Source: Annona cherimola (lineage: Eukaryota > Streptophyta > Magnoliopsida > Magnoliales > Annonaceae). From it: a stretch of 64,000 nt of DNA. Below the pieces are notes generated by a model that did no database searches, was not told where the DNA came from, and worked only from the letters and a program-made list of their open reading frames with translations. The stretch spans positions 69,954,224 to 70,018,223 of the forward strand of contig CM059971.1 of NCBI GenBank assembly GCA_030490835.1, in the 5' to 3' direction. Position 1 is the stretch's first letter. Each line of letters opens with the position of its first letter. Below are positions 45,277 through 57,047 of the stretch, piece after piece. The position numbers and the translations under genes are program-made.

Positions 45277-45777
45277 GATTACATAGCTTATATCTAGATA
45301 AATGATTAAAAAAATGTAAAATTGCAACAAGGTTTCATGCCCCCCCCCCCCCTAAATAAATAAAAGATCATAGTTGAAAAAATCGAAGATAACATAAGAA
45401 ATTTGGAGACCGGCTCTATCATGTCTATCAGGTGTGATGATAAGATAAATATGGCACGTGTGTAGCAGTGGTTGGTATTTGTTTTGACATAGTCTTGCAA
45501 CATGTACATGATGAGGGTCCACAAAAAATCACAGCTGCTGGAAACATATCCGCATTGCAATTATCAAATCATATCTCAACTAATCCTTTAACACGTGGTT
45601 CCTAGACTAATTATCTAGTTATATTATCCATTAGAATAAGAAAAGAGTTCGATGCAGTGGGCTGTCTCCTCCCACGATGCATATGTACATTGCTTTCCCT
45701 TTTCTTTCTCCGCCGGGTTAAAAATAATACATACGGAGTCTCCCTGTACTTATAGAGGAGATACGCTATTAAAATGG
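45277..45777. other. Intergenic sequence
   Basis: Includes a C14 run near 45340. No gene recognised. Confidence 0.45.
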
Positions 45778-46833
45778 GAGAGTCATCTTGTCAGGGCCTA
45801 AAATAAGCTTATTTTAGTCCAGCCTAATGCACCTCTTGTTTATTTTTTATTTTTAGTTTCTCCCATAAAACTTTTTCTAAAGTGTATATAACTTATATAC
45901 TAAATTTCCAAAATATGTAAATATCTTTTTTTATTTTTAAAATCATCATTTTGGGGGTATTTAAGTCATTTTAAGCCCCTTCAAAATTGATGATTTCTGA
46001 AAATAAAAAATGTGCATATATCGAAAAATGGTAAATTTTGATGTATGAATTAAATACACTTTAAAAGACAATTTCATGAAAAAATAAAGGGTGTGTTAGG
46101 CTAGACTCAAATAAGTTTATTTTATGTAGGGATAGTAATTTGGGCAGGTTGACTCATGGCTCAATTCATTTTTTATCGGAGAAAATAAATATTTTTTCAC
46201 CTGGTATAAGGAAGGGTTAAAATTTGATCCGAATTCGAAAATAGGGACAGCTTGATCATATCCTAACTCGAAAAGTCTCAACCTGCCTCACATGCATTTA
46301 TTTATTAAAAATTATAAGCTTATGTTTAAATCTTATTATCATTTTCTTTCAAAATTCTCATATTTTTTTGGCTAACTATATTAACAATATAAGAATCAAT
46401 TTATACAAAAACAATACAAAAATCAATAAGAGGAATTTGCACATATATATAACCCTTATACATAATTATACATTAACCGATTTTTACAAAGTTACATTAT
46501 GTTTACTAATGTTTTGTTAGTAATAATGCATTTTTTATTAATTAATAAAATATTGAAGCGGACAACATTTAATTGAGCATATATGTACTTTGTGTTTGAT
46601 AAGTATATAAATCCTTAAAACAAACTTATTTGACTTTTTTTACCCTATTCGCTTTTCGAAACCGATCAGATATTAACCCAAAATTTATCCTGAAACCCAT
46701 TGAAAAAGGTAAACCAACTTTATCCTAACCTAATATAAAAATAAGATCAATAAAAATTAGGGTTAGGATTGGGCAAACCTAGCCCCTGTTCCCATCATTA
46801 ATTTTATGTCGGTATAACGAGATCACACTCCTA
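45778..46833. mobile_element. Fold-back MITE interrupted by a hAT-like element
   Basis: Left tip gagagtcatcttgtcagggc and aaaataagcttattttagtc are mirrored by the right tip, which is split: agactcaaataagtttattt before the hAT-like insertion and cggtataacgagatcacact after it. Core arms (aaagtgtatataacttata, gggggtatttaagtcat and complements) are present. Without the 674-bp insertion and its duplication the MITE would be about 370 bp. Confidence 0.75.
46127..46800. mobile_element. Non-autonomous hAT-like element nested in a MITE
   Basis: Begins tagggatagtaatttgggca, ends cccctgttcccatcatta, and is flanked by a perfect 8-bp duplication attttatg (46119-46126 and 46801-46808) lying within the MITE right tip. 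Interior AT-rich, with repeated aacccgaaa/cctaac motifs; no transposase. Confidence 0.8.
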
Positions 46834-47056
46834 TAAAATGAAGCATTTATATTAGACACTTTGGACGTTTTATTGGCTGCATGCAAGTATTGAGTGGTGA
46901 TAAGCTTGCCACCGCTAGTTTAATTAAGATAAATAAAAAATTGGTTTGACAAACATGGATAGATTTTGAATGCAATTACTCAGTGATTAATGGATTTTGT
47001 TGGACTTATGTTGAGTTTTATATGTTCATTGGAAAAGTACTTCTTTAACGAATCAC
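46834..47056. other. Intergenic sequence
   Basis: No feature recognised. Confidence 0.45.
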
Positions 47057-47330
47057 GATTTCATGCACCCAGCTGCACCCGATTTCAAAAAATTTTTTAC
47101 ACAATAAAAATTAATCTAAGTGTATTTAACATTGTATCAATTTTTATCGAGATTTTTAGATTTTTTGAATGCCGCTAATTTTTAAAAATTCAAAAAATTT
47201 GAAAATCTCCAAAAATAGTAAAAATTGATACACATGTTAAATACACTTAGACGAGTTGCGTAAAGAAATTTTCAAAAAAATTAAAAAAAAAAGGTAAAAT
47301 ACATCTAAGTGCACCTGGGTGCATAGGATT
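47057..47330. mobile_element. Fold-back MITE, TGCACCCAGCTGCACC tips
   Basis: Left tip gatttcatgcacccagctgc, right tip gtgcacctgggtgcatagga, mirrored. Core: ctaagtgtatttaacattg and complement gttaaatacacttag. Shorter middle than the 29363 copy. Confidence 0.8.
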
Positions 47331-47838
47331 GGTTTCCAACTTTAACTAGATCATCATTGAGATAAGTTTTCAAGGCTTGATTGCCTGTTAATTAAGTTTT
47401 ATCAGAATTTTACTAACGCGAATCGGGGGCTTGTGTAGCGATATGCCCTTACAATTCATCGTCTTTTCTCAGCCATCCACGTGTTACATTAGGCATTCTA
47501 TTGGAATATAGGCATATGTAGCAAATTTACACTGCAGATGTGTGCAATGGAGTCTTGCTCAATATTTTTTTCCCTCAAGTGTGTAGCCAGTATGTTCTAC
47601 AAATTATGCTAATCAAAGATTAGAATTGTTTTTTCTCTAATTAGCTAAGTATACGATGATAACATTAATGGAGGGATTTAATGTGACATAAAATAGCAAC
47701 ATAGGAATTCAACTTTGATTGGACAAATGTATTGAAGATAATCTCATACATATATAATTAAAATAATAATATAATAAAAAACTGGAAAACTAAGGCTTCA
47801 TTTGGCCTCACGACGAGATTTTTCCAATTGAGAGAAGC
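47331..47838. other. Intergenic sequence
   Basis: No feature recognised. Confidence 0.45.
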
Positions 47839-47852
47839 AATGATAGGTTTAT

Positions 47853-49595
47853 CATCATCATCATTATAAGTCATTTCCCACCTAGGTGGGGTCAGCTACA
47901 TGGATTCTGTTGCACTATTCTTAACGATTTAAGACTAAATTTTCTGTAATTTGTAATATTTTTAAATCTTGTTTAATTACTTCCATCTATGTTTTTTTGG
48001 GTCTTCCTCTCATTCTCCTACCACTTTCTATTAGGATAAACTCTGTTTTCCTAACCGGTGCTACTTCAGACCTCCTTTTAACATGACCAAACCATCTTAA
48101 TCTATTTTTTCTCATTTTATCACAAATTGGTCTCACTTTTAAGTTTTCTCGAATTATTTCATTCCTAATTTTATCTTTTCTTGTTTTGCTACTCATCCAC
48201 CTTAACATTCTCATTTCCACTACGCTCATTTTTTGTATATGTTGTTCTTTAGCTGCCCAACATTCTGCCCCATAAAGCATAGCAGGTCTAATAGCAGTCT
48301 TATAAAATTTTCCTTTTAGTTTGATTGGAACTCGACGGTCATATAAAATTCCTGACGCACTTCTCTATTTCTTCCATCCTGCTTGAATTCTATGTATTAT
48401 ATCTTTCTCAATTTCTCCATTCTCTTGAACTATTGATCCTAAGCATCAAAAGTGATTAGTTCTTATTACTACTTGGTCTAAAATCTTAATTGGTTCCTCA
48501 TTCGGGTTCTCACTATTATTAAAATTGCATTCCATATATTCCGTTTTTGTGCGACTAATTCTAAAATCATTAGATTTTAAAACATCTACCCACATATTCA
48601 ATTTTAAGCATCTACCCACCTATTCAACTTTAAATTTAATCCTTTTTCAGTTTCATCTATTAGAACAATGTTATCTGCAAATAACATACACCAAGGTACT
48701 TCTTCTTGGAAATGTCTAGTAATTTTATCTATTACTAAGGTAAAAATGTAAGGACTCAAGGCTGAGCCTTGATGTAGAACTATTTTAACTGGGAAGACAT
48801 TAGTATCTCCACTAATGGTTCTCACATTCGTAACAGCCCCCTCGTATATATCTTTAATAATATCAATGTATCTGTTATTAATTCTTTTGTTTTTCATCAC
48901 TTGTCATATTAACTTTCTTGGTACTCGATTATTAGCTTTTTTTGAATTAATAAAAATCATGTATAAGTTCTTTTTCTTCTCCTTATACTTTTCAAATAGT
49001 TATCTAAGTAAGAAAATAGCTTCAGTGGTTGATCTTCCTAATATAAAATCAAATTAATTTTCAGATAAATTAGTTTCTCTTCTTAGTCTATGTTCAATTA
49101 CTTTTTCTCATAATTTTATAGTATGACTCATTAATTTTATTCCACGATAGTTTGCATAATTTTGAATATCTCTCTTATTTTTATAGATTGAAACTATAAT
49201 ATTTTTTCTCCATTCACTTGGCATTAACTTTATTTTTATAATTTTATTAAAAAATTTGTTAATCATGTTGCACCTATATCTCTCATGCACTTTCATGCCT
49301 CAATTGGTATATTATCTGTGCCTAAAGCTTTTTCTGTTTTCATTTTTCTTAAAGTTTCCTTTACTTCAGATATTCGGATTTTTGAGAAATAACTGATATT
49401 TCTGTTTTCTTCTCTATTTAAACTAACATCTAATGTTAAATGTTCTAGCGTTAACAACTTTTAGTATATTTTCAGAATTCATAAGATATGTGGCGGTGAT
49501 TTTTAATAGCACCGGCTGCCAGCCTGATATGCTAACCCTCGCTTTTTTCCAGGCTTGGGACCAACAGTAAGATAGAAACTTTTAGTGGCAAGGTT
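47853..49595 (-). pseudogene. RTE-clade LINE remnant (minus strand)
   Basis: Minus-strand pieces in order: NKFFNKIIKIKLMPSEWRK and DIQNYANYRGIKLMSHTIKL (49296-49108), then reverse transcriptase VLHQGSALSPYIFTLVIDKI and CMLFADNIVLIDE (48900-48604; FADN in place of FADD), then the C-terminal MLRWMSSKTRKDKIRNEIIR and LRWFGHVKRR (48280-47987). These are characteristic of plant RTE-type LINEs. Many frameshifts separate them. The 3' end is ATAATGATGATGATGAT-like repeats, typical of RTE tails. Possible 14-bp duplication aatgataggtttat (47839-47852) and aacgataggcttat (49596-49609), two mismatches. The 5' end of the coding part is missing or truncated. Confidence 0.85.
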
Positions 49596-49609
49596 AACGA
49601 TAGGCTTAT

Positions 49610-51327
49610 GCTATATGAAGTATTTGAGCTTCATGTAGTTCTTATACGATTGCGATGGCAAAACGTCATTTAAAAAAAAATGCCAAACACTTACGAATCA
49701 TGTTTCTATCAAAATAAGTACGATAAACCTATCAAAATTATGGCCAAACAGAGCTTAAGTCGTAATCAAATCAATATTTTCATAAGCCTCGTTTGTAAAA
49801 GGGATAAAAATGTAAAGTCAACTTAATAAATCTAAGCCATTTTTTAAAATATTAGCTACAAAGAGACGTACACGTAACTCCTTTTTTTATTTTAAAATAC
49901 TCTCTGATAATCTAATTCATTTATTATCATGTCATCGAAAATCACTTTTATTGAAAAATAGCATTTTTGGAAGTGGTTATATAATTACTAAATCTTTTTC
50001 AAAAATATAGCTGACATATATAGTATATAAAAGTTTTCAGTACATGTAGTTTTGAAATTCTAAATAAATATATATGGATAAATACGACGAATGATTACGA
50101 TTTCGAAAGAAAATATTTTAAAATGAGAAAGGGCCTAATGGATATTATATCTTGATCTATCGAATTATTGCCCTTAATTTAAACTAACTCCTTAAATTAC
50201 TACAAAATTACAATAAATATGTGAATGGATTAATGTGATTTCATATTTTATTTGTGATTATAATTATTTTAAATAGATACTATCTACTCAAGATATTAAC
50301 TGAAATAATTCTTGATACCATAATAAAATAATGACTTTCAACAAAATGTGTAATTTTGATTTTAATTTAATCATCGAAGTGAGCTAAAGTGAGTTAACAT
50401 CGTGAATAATATAAGCAAGATTGAAATAACTCCTCAATATAATAATTATTGCATCATTGGTAAAGAGCATATTAGAAAAAGACGTACTTGAAGTACACAT
50501 GGATAAAGAATAATATCAATAGAATGTCATTTTTTGGGAAGGGCTTTTCTCACATGAAATTGATTTCAACATGTAGCTCTGGATTTCGCAATTTTTTATA
50601 TTCGTATTTTTGTGACGTGAGCCGTAAAAAATGTACAATATGAATGGTATGTCATTTTGGAAAGGTTCTAAACGTGTTTATGGTCGTTGCTATTATTTTT
50701 GTTTAGAGAAAAATGGGAACGGAGATAGAATAGTTATGATAAGGATAAAGTGAAATAAAGTATGTGTGTAGCAGTTGCAAGAAAAATATGAGAAAACGAT
50801 TAGAACATAGAAGTAAAAATGAAAAAATAGGTAACTAGGTAATTAATATATTAACTCCTGCATCTAGCGAAAATGAAACCCTCTAGAGATTTCTTTCCCA
50901 AATCTATCTCGGCAAAGCAGTAAATCAGGAGGCGAGAAGCATGAAGTGGAGGTGTTTTACTTTGAGCGGAGGAAATAAATAAGTGAAAGAATAATATAAT
51001 ATAGTAAGAGTAATAATTAAAAATAAAAAGAATAAAGATAAAATATGTAGACAATTCGGTGTAAAGATGTCAAAAGTAATGGAAATATGGTTGTAATAAT
51101 TTTAAAAAATAGAGTGATGAGACGTGTGAGATTTTAATTCATATATATTTAGGAAATAGGGGAAGCCTTTTTTTTTTTTTTTACCTCATGCCATGCTAAC
51201 TTTCATATTATCTTTCTAATTTTTAACAATCCTATTTCTTTTGGCTGCCGGTCATATATATTTTTGATGATAAATAAGGTGCTTTGTTAAAAAAAAAAAA
51301 AAAAAAAAAAAGCCATTTCTCAGGTTT
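49610..51327. other. AT-rich intergenic sequence
   Basis: T18 near 51170 and A24 near 51287 may mark ends of small retro-insertions, but no matching duplications were found. No gene recognised. Confidence 0.4.
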
Positions 51328-51341
51328 AAAGTCGAAATGTG

Positions 51342-51365
51342 TTTCATCAAAAAAAAAAAAAAAAA
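51342..51365 (+). mobile_element. Micro-insertion: TTTCATC plus A17, 11-14 bp duplication
   Basis: gtcgaaatgtg occurs at 51331-51341 and 51366-51376 (with aaa before each, the first within the 14-bp form). Between them is tttcatc and A17. The tttcatc-A end resembles the LINE end tttatc-A at 39471-39490. Confidence 0.75.
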
Positions 51366-51377
51366 GTCGAAATGTGA

Positions 51378-51720
51378 GTAATGGAAAAAGAATACACCCA
51401 AATTTTATTTATCAGAAAATATGTGACCATTGAATAGCTGCTCAATAATACGGTTCGGTGGCCTCTCCCACAAAAAAATGTTATTATCCGTCCCTCTGCT
51501 AAAACATGAGCCACTTGATTGCCACTAAGAAGTACATGTTTTCTTGATTGCCACCGCAAAGTACTATGAAGTACATGTTTACTTGATTAGCACCATGAAG
51601 TACATGTCGCAAGGATGGTACTCTTTCCAACTTAAAACTCGTTGAATCTCTTCAGTGGGCTTTCTCGCTGTTGACCAAATTGGATTATTATATGTAAGCA
51701 AAGTTACTAGCACCAGTTAA
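51378..51720 (-). pseudogene. RNase H tail of a decayed LINE (minus strand)
   Basis: On the minus strand the pieces PIWSTARKPTEEIQRVLSW, then GNQVAHVLAEGRIITF and WERPPNRIIEQL resemble the end of a LINE RNase H domain, in order. Stops and a small internal duplication of atgtacttcat-containing sequence separate them. Too short to place in a clade. Confidence 0.5.
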
Positions 51721-52206
51721 TCACTTTCTGCCCTATTGATTATATTTTAAGCCATTCTTTCTCGGTTATTTATTAAAAGGCTTATGTTATTAATTTATAT
51801 CATCCATTTCAAATATGCGCTTTTAATTTCCATTATATCTTTTACAGTAATGCACTAAATGATTTGATTTCATAGAGATGTTAAACATGAGAATAAAAAA
51901 CGAAAATTTGAAAAAAAAAAAAAAAGTCTCATGAGAGATGCAGTTATTGAAAATAAATTTAATAATTAAAGAAAAAAGAAACATAGCTAAGCTAAAAATA
52001 ATAACGAAATAAAACGAGTAGTGTTTCAATGGTGTCACAAGACGAACACTTCAGGTTTGTTACCTTGGCATTTTTTTATTCAATGGAGGATATGGGTGTG
52101 TCTCGAAAATGATAAAAAAATTTAATAAAATTTTTTGTGTAAAATTTTTTAAAATAAAAGAAAATAATATAATATGATAGAGATAATGATGAGTAGTAAA
52201 GAGATT
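51721..52206. other. AT-rich intergenic sequence
   Basis: No feature recognised. Confidence 0.45.
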
Positions 52207-52224
52207 AAAGTTAAACTAAATATA

Positions 52225-52507
52225 CCAACCGAGCCGTGCTCGATTGGTCACCAGCTGGCCATCAGAAGCTTGGCAGGCGCTGGTGCGGGTTCGAATCCCG
52301 TTTCGGGATTTCGACCAAAAAATGAGGGGTAGTGGGAGCAGTTGTCTCCCGGTAGGTTGTTGAAAGCTGTGTCTTCCTATTTCTTTGGTGGAGCTGTGTC
52401 TCCAAATTTCTTTGAAGGAGTTGTGTGTATCCCAAGATTTATAAGAATGTCTCTGATCTTCAGTATAATATGTGTTGAGATGTATGTAAAGTATATACCA
52501 ATCAAAA
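52225..52507 (+). mobile_element. tRNA-derived SINE with perfect 18-bp duplication
   Basis: The 283-bp element starts ccaaccgagccgtgctcgat and has an A-box-like segment (tgctcgattggt) and a B box GGTTCGAATCC (52288-52298), a perfect match to the pol III consensus. The body holds repeated gctgtgtct motifs, and it ends with accaatcaaaa. The 18-bp sequence aaagttaaactaaatata flanks it at 52207-52224 and 52508-52525 without mismatch, so insertion is fairly recent. No protein is coded. Confidence 0.9.
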
Positions 52508-52525
52508 AAAGTTAAACTAAATATA

Positions 52526-52807
52526 TTAGTTATATAAGTAGTTATGTATAAATGATTGAAAAGTAAAATAATTGTATAAAAAGATATGAAAAAATAATTA
52601 AAAATAGAATATTTATTTATAACTTAAGCTTAAAAAGTTTTAATTTAAAAAAAATTTTAGGTAGCTGAACATGTCCTATATTTATAACTGTGTTTCAAAT
52701 GTTAGACTTCACACACTCATGCATACTATATCAACCAATTGGATATCCTAGTGTAGACACATTTTAGTCCACTTTAATAATCAAATCACCCTCAAATCAT
52801 GTAAAGA
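52526..52807. other. AT-rich intergenic sequence
   Basis: No feature recognised. Confidence 0.45.
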
Positions 52808-53153
52808 TGTGATCCAATGCGGCCTCCATGCATCCTGTCGTGGGATCTTTTTTATTTTTAAATTTTTTTGATAAATTTGTAAAACTAGTTGTATTTAACT
52901 TATAAACTAACTTTTACTATTTTTGGATGTTTTTAAGTACTTTTTATTTTTAAACATATTGGCATTTTCGTAATTTTTTCCTGAGTCAGAAATTACAAAA
53001 AATGTTACTGTGTTTAAAATAAAAAAATACTTAAAAGTATCCAAAAATGGTAAAATTTGATTCATAAGTTAAACGAGCCTAACTCTACATGTTTATAAAA
53101 AAAAAAAATTTTAATCAATCTGGGATCCCATGCACCCAACGTCATAGGGTCAC
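52808..53153. mobile_element. Fold-back MITE, shared core
   Basis: Tips tgtgatccaatgcggcctcc and catgcacccaacgtcatagg with gggatc on both sides. Core gtatttaacttataaacta and cttttactatttttggatg mirrored by tccaaaaatggtaaaattt. No coding capacity. Confidence 0.7.
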
Positions 53154-54074
53154 GCCTAGATCATATATAAATGATGAAAAACACGAATCCATTGATTATA
53201 TGAGTAAGGGTTTAATGCCTATGAATTTCTTAATGCTTGTTCTTAATTTTTAAATTTAAAATCTAAACTATCTAGTATGTTTATTTACATGTATTTATTT
53301 ATAATTTCAAAAAATAATATATTTCAAATATTATTATATTATATATACCATAATTTTTTAAAAAATTTAATAGTTAAATATCTACTTACAAGTGATGCTA
53401 TTTTTTATAAGATATAAGTTTCAATGAAAAGTATTTTGGTTAGCTTAATAACATGTGTACTTAAACATGATGACGATTTAGATTTAAAAAGCATATAGTT
53501 CTAACAGTTCTATAGGTACTATTAAATGATTTTAATTCAATAGTATACTATGATTATTTTATACTGAAATTGTTTTTGTTTCCAATTAAGTATGATACAT
53601 TAACCATGCGTTTGCGAACTAATAAACTTTTAGAAGAAAAAATTTTTGTATAAAGAATTTTGAATGAGGAGAAAATGATATGAAATGATACAGGTAATGA
53701 TGAGGAATAAAAAGAATAAAGTTACATATAGATTAGCTAAATAGGTAGTTATAGAAAAATGATTGAAAAGTAAGGTATTTGTATAAAAAATGTAAAGAAA
53801 TAATTAAAAATATAGTATTAAGATTTGTAAAGAGTGAAAAGTTTTATATTAAAAAATTTTGATTTGAAAATTTTTTTTATTTTTGCCAAACATGCCCTAA
53901 ACATGTTAAGTGGTTATGTTAATGTGCTCAAAAAACAAAAATTCCACTCCCATTGAAGCTGGGAAACCTTTCTACCGAACAGCTGCAAAATTTATTTCCG
54001 TCCTTTTCTTGTTTCCAATGGTTCACTGCCAGCTGAGTTATCCTGAACAGCATCAAGTACAGCGTGCAAATATT
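53154..54074. other. AT-rich intergenic sequence
   Basis: No feature recognised. Confidence 0.45.
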
Positions 54075-54235
54075 GGGTACTAAAAATGTCACTAATTTTT
54101 AAAATTCCAAAAAAAATATCGGAAAATATCCAAAAATGGTAAAAATTGATACATATATTAAATACACCTAGATTAACAGCTTCATAAAAAAATTCAAAAA
54201 AAAGGTTTAGTACAACCAGGTGCATACGATCACAC
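54075..54235. mobile_element. Right half of a shared-core MITE
   Basis: Contains atccaaaaatggtaaaaatt, attaaatacacctagattaa and the tip accaggtgcatacgatcac. The left half is missing. Confidence 0.65.
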
Positions 54236-54564
54236 TACGCAAATATTCACCTGAATCATGATTTGTAAGACAACCAAGCTCACTCGCCGTTTTTACAGTC
54301 TTGTTGCTGACTTGCAGTATTAAAATTTTTTATAAAATAAATTCGAAAAAATTATAATTATTCACTAAAAGAATAAGAAAACAAAATTATTGAGCGCTGC
54401 ACCCTAATTTATCCCAAGAAGAAACATGTATTCAACCTTTTACTTTTCTTGATTCCAAAGGTTCACCAAGTGATCCTGGACCAGCATAAAATACCATGCA
54501 AATCTGCATTTTGAATTACCTTTAGCTGTTTTGAATTATGCCAGCTGTTTCGTGTATATAAAAA
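54236..54564. other. Intergenic sequence
   Basis: No feature recognised. Confidence 0.4.
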
Positions 54565-55115
54565 AGGTTGCAACTTGGATAGAGTACCCGCAAATCAGTC
54601 TATTGGGTATCTTAAAATGGGTAAGATATATTCATATTTTTATACTCATAGAATTGGATAGGTTCCAAGTGAAAAATTACCCAGTTCAATTAGGGTAGGT
54701 TCCAAGGTCCGGGATACTCAAAACAGACCCGAATTATTAATATATATTCAATATAAATTTTATAAAATATCTTTTATAGTCAAAGATATAAATATATTCT
54801 TTAAATATATAGAAACTTGTTTAATTTATCAATTATTTAGTAAATTTGAGGAAAATATTTTAAAAATTATATTACTATCATCTTGATTTTAAATTTTAAG
54901 TAAGACTTGTAATAAAATTATAATTTTTAAATATAATATAAAGACTATTTTAAATAATGGATTTGAAACCGAAACCGAAATGAATCCTACCTTAAAATAA
55001 GATAAGGTATGCTTAAAACCAACCTAACCTAAAATACGGTATGATAGAAGTTTTTGAGATATAGTAAGGATAGTATCGACCCCAACTAGACCCACCCAAC
55101 ACAAGTTGCACCCCT
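54565..55115. mobile_element. Diverged hAT-like element (right end clear)
   Basis: The right end cacaagttgcacccctac matches the ends at 2710 and 13835. The left end ggttgcaacttggatagagt is a weaker counterpart. A convincing 8-bp duplication was not found. Interior AT-rich with cctaacc-type motifs. Confidence 0.5.
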
Positions 55116-55424
55116 ACATAACAGGACAACCAAGCAAATTATCCATTTTTTACCAGCCTTGTTGCCCAAGTAAAACACAAAACGGGCTTAGTCTAGGAGC
55201 ATTTAAAACTAATACGGATACTGTGGGTCTTAACTTCGAATTCGGACATGGAAAGTTTTTTTTCTCCATTTTGTTAGCAGCATTGTTATATTTATATCAT
55301 TGAGCTAGGATTGGAATACGTATTTGGATTGAGTTGAAAATATGGAAAATAATTAAACAATTTGATTAATTCAAAAGATTTGGATGATAATCTGGCAGAA
55401 AGAAAATAAAGGGTGAATAAATAG

Positions 55425-55572
55425 ACGCATGGTATTGGCATTCAACTGCATATCGCTGTAAAATAAGGAATCATGATGATTGGAATTCAACTACATATCG
55501 CTGTAAAATCAGGAGGATTCATGATGATTGGCATTCAACTACATATCGCTGTAAAATAAGTACTCATGATGA
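55425..55572 (+). repeat. Three-copy tandem repeat, ~50-56 bp
   Basis: ttggcattcaactgcatatc plus gctgtaaaataagg and an atcatgatga segment occurs three times between 55434 and 55572, with small indels. Confidence 0.85.
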
Positions 55573-55611
55573 AGGTGTGTATATATATACAATTATGTGC
55601 CAGGTTACATT

Positions 55612-56095
55612 GAAGTTGACCCATGTAATCCTCTTAAAATTTAAATTTTAGTCTTTGATAAAAAATCTAATTTATTCATTGTATTTAACCTCATTTGTTT
55701 ATTTAGGGAATCAAGTTTTATCTCAATTAAGTATGTTTATGTGACACATTTGTTATAAAATATATATATTCATGTGTAAATTATGAAAAATGTTAAAATA
55801 TCAATTTTAAAATAGTATTTTCGACATCTAAACCGTCCAAAATATCATTTCTATATGAATAAATGATTCTATAAAGTATTATTACATCTAATACATGTCT
55901 AAATAGATCTAAGCATTTTTCATAATTTACATTTAAATATATATTTATATATATATTTGAACAAATGTGAGACATAAACATACTTAATTGGAATCTTAAA
56001 TAAACAAATGATGTTAAATACAATGAATGGATTGTATTTTCAATTAAGAATAAAAATCTTAGATTTTAAAGAGGTTACATGATTCCGCTTCTATG
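55612..56095. mobile_element. Fold-back element with GGTTACAT tips, paired along its whole length
   Basis: The left end ggttacattgaagttgaccc mirrors the right end (reverse complement gttacatagaagcggaatca). The inner arms also mirror: tcattgtatttaacctcatt and aattaagtatgtttatgtg on the left have matching complements on the right. The central part contains the dispersed motif ctaaaccgtccaaaatatca also seen at 6575-6920 and 14165-14360. No coding capacity. Confidence 0.75.
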
Positions 56096-56644
56096 TAACT
56101 GGTACACACATGTTGTCCGTTTTTTCAAGGGTTGTCGTGTGATGGCATGTAGATATATATATATATGGTTGCATATCAAACAGTTTAATTGTCATTGGAT
56201 AGAATATCATGTGTATATATACTCCTGCATAATTTCCAAGTCTACCTCCCATTGGCTGAAACATAGCATTAATTTCTCATTTAAAAATGTAATATTTTAA
56301 TGAGGAAAAAATCGTTCCATCGCATAGTGCAACAACTGCCATTTAATTAATCTAAGCCGATATGTAATCGGTGGATGGAATACATTCAGGGATAGCTAGT
56401 TTAGCATGATATTTATCTAACAAGAAAAATATTTACAGCATGTTTGTTTTTAACAATAATTTTTCAATATAAAACTTTTCACTCTTTATAATTATCATAT
56501 TTTAAAATTATTTCTTCATATCTTACTATACAATTATCCTATTTTTAATCATTTCTACACAACTATCCGAACAATTAACATATCTATTTTAATATTATTC
56601 TCTTTATACCTTATCATGAGGGTTAATTTTTTACAACCGATCGC
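56096..56644. other. AT-rich intergenic sequence
   Basis: No feature recognised. Confidence 0.45.
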
Positions 56645-57047
56645 ATGGGAGAAGCCACACATCTAACGAAAAAATATATTTTTTATTTTTTTCAGTTTTT
56701 CATGAATATATAAAGTTTTTTTTGATATAACGAACATGTAAAGTTATGTGTATTTAATCTATAAATCAAGTTTTAACATTTTAGATGTTTTTAAGCATTT
56801 TTTATTTTTAAATACAATGGCATTTTTGTAGTTTTTGAGATAGAAAATTATGAAAATATCACCGTGTTTAAAAATAAAAAATATCTCAGAAAATTATGAA
56901 AATGTCATTATACTTAAAAATAAAAAATACTTAAAATATCCAAAAATAGTAAAACTTGGTTTACATATTAAATGCACCTAATTTTGTATGTTCATGAAAA
57001 AAACTGAAAAGAAAATATATATATATATATATATATATTTTTTAGGT
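56645..57047. mobile_element. Fold-back MITE with (AT)n near one tip
   Basis: Core motifs gtgtatttaatctataaatc and aagttttaacattttagat are mirrored by aaatagtaaaacttggttta and attaaatgcacct. The middle contains a partial internal duplication of aaaattatgaaaatrtca. A (TA)n run lies at 57014-57038 near the right tip. Confidence 0.7.

Noticed and set aside
51160..51312. A further short retro-insertion between T18 and A24 runs
   Set aside because: No matching direct repeats were found outside either homopolymer run.
52288..52298. True tRNA gene at the B-box match
   Set aside because: No complete cloverleaf; the match lies at the head of a 283-bp element with an A-ending tail and target duplications, so a SINE fits better.
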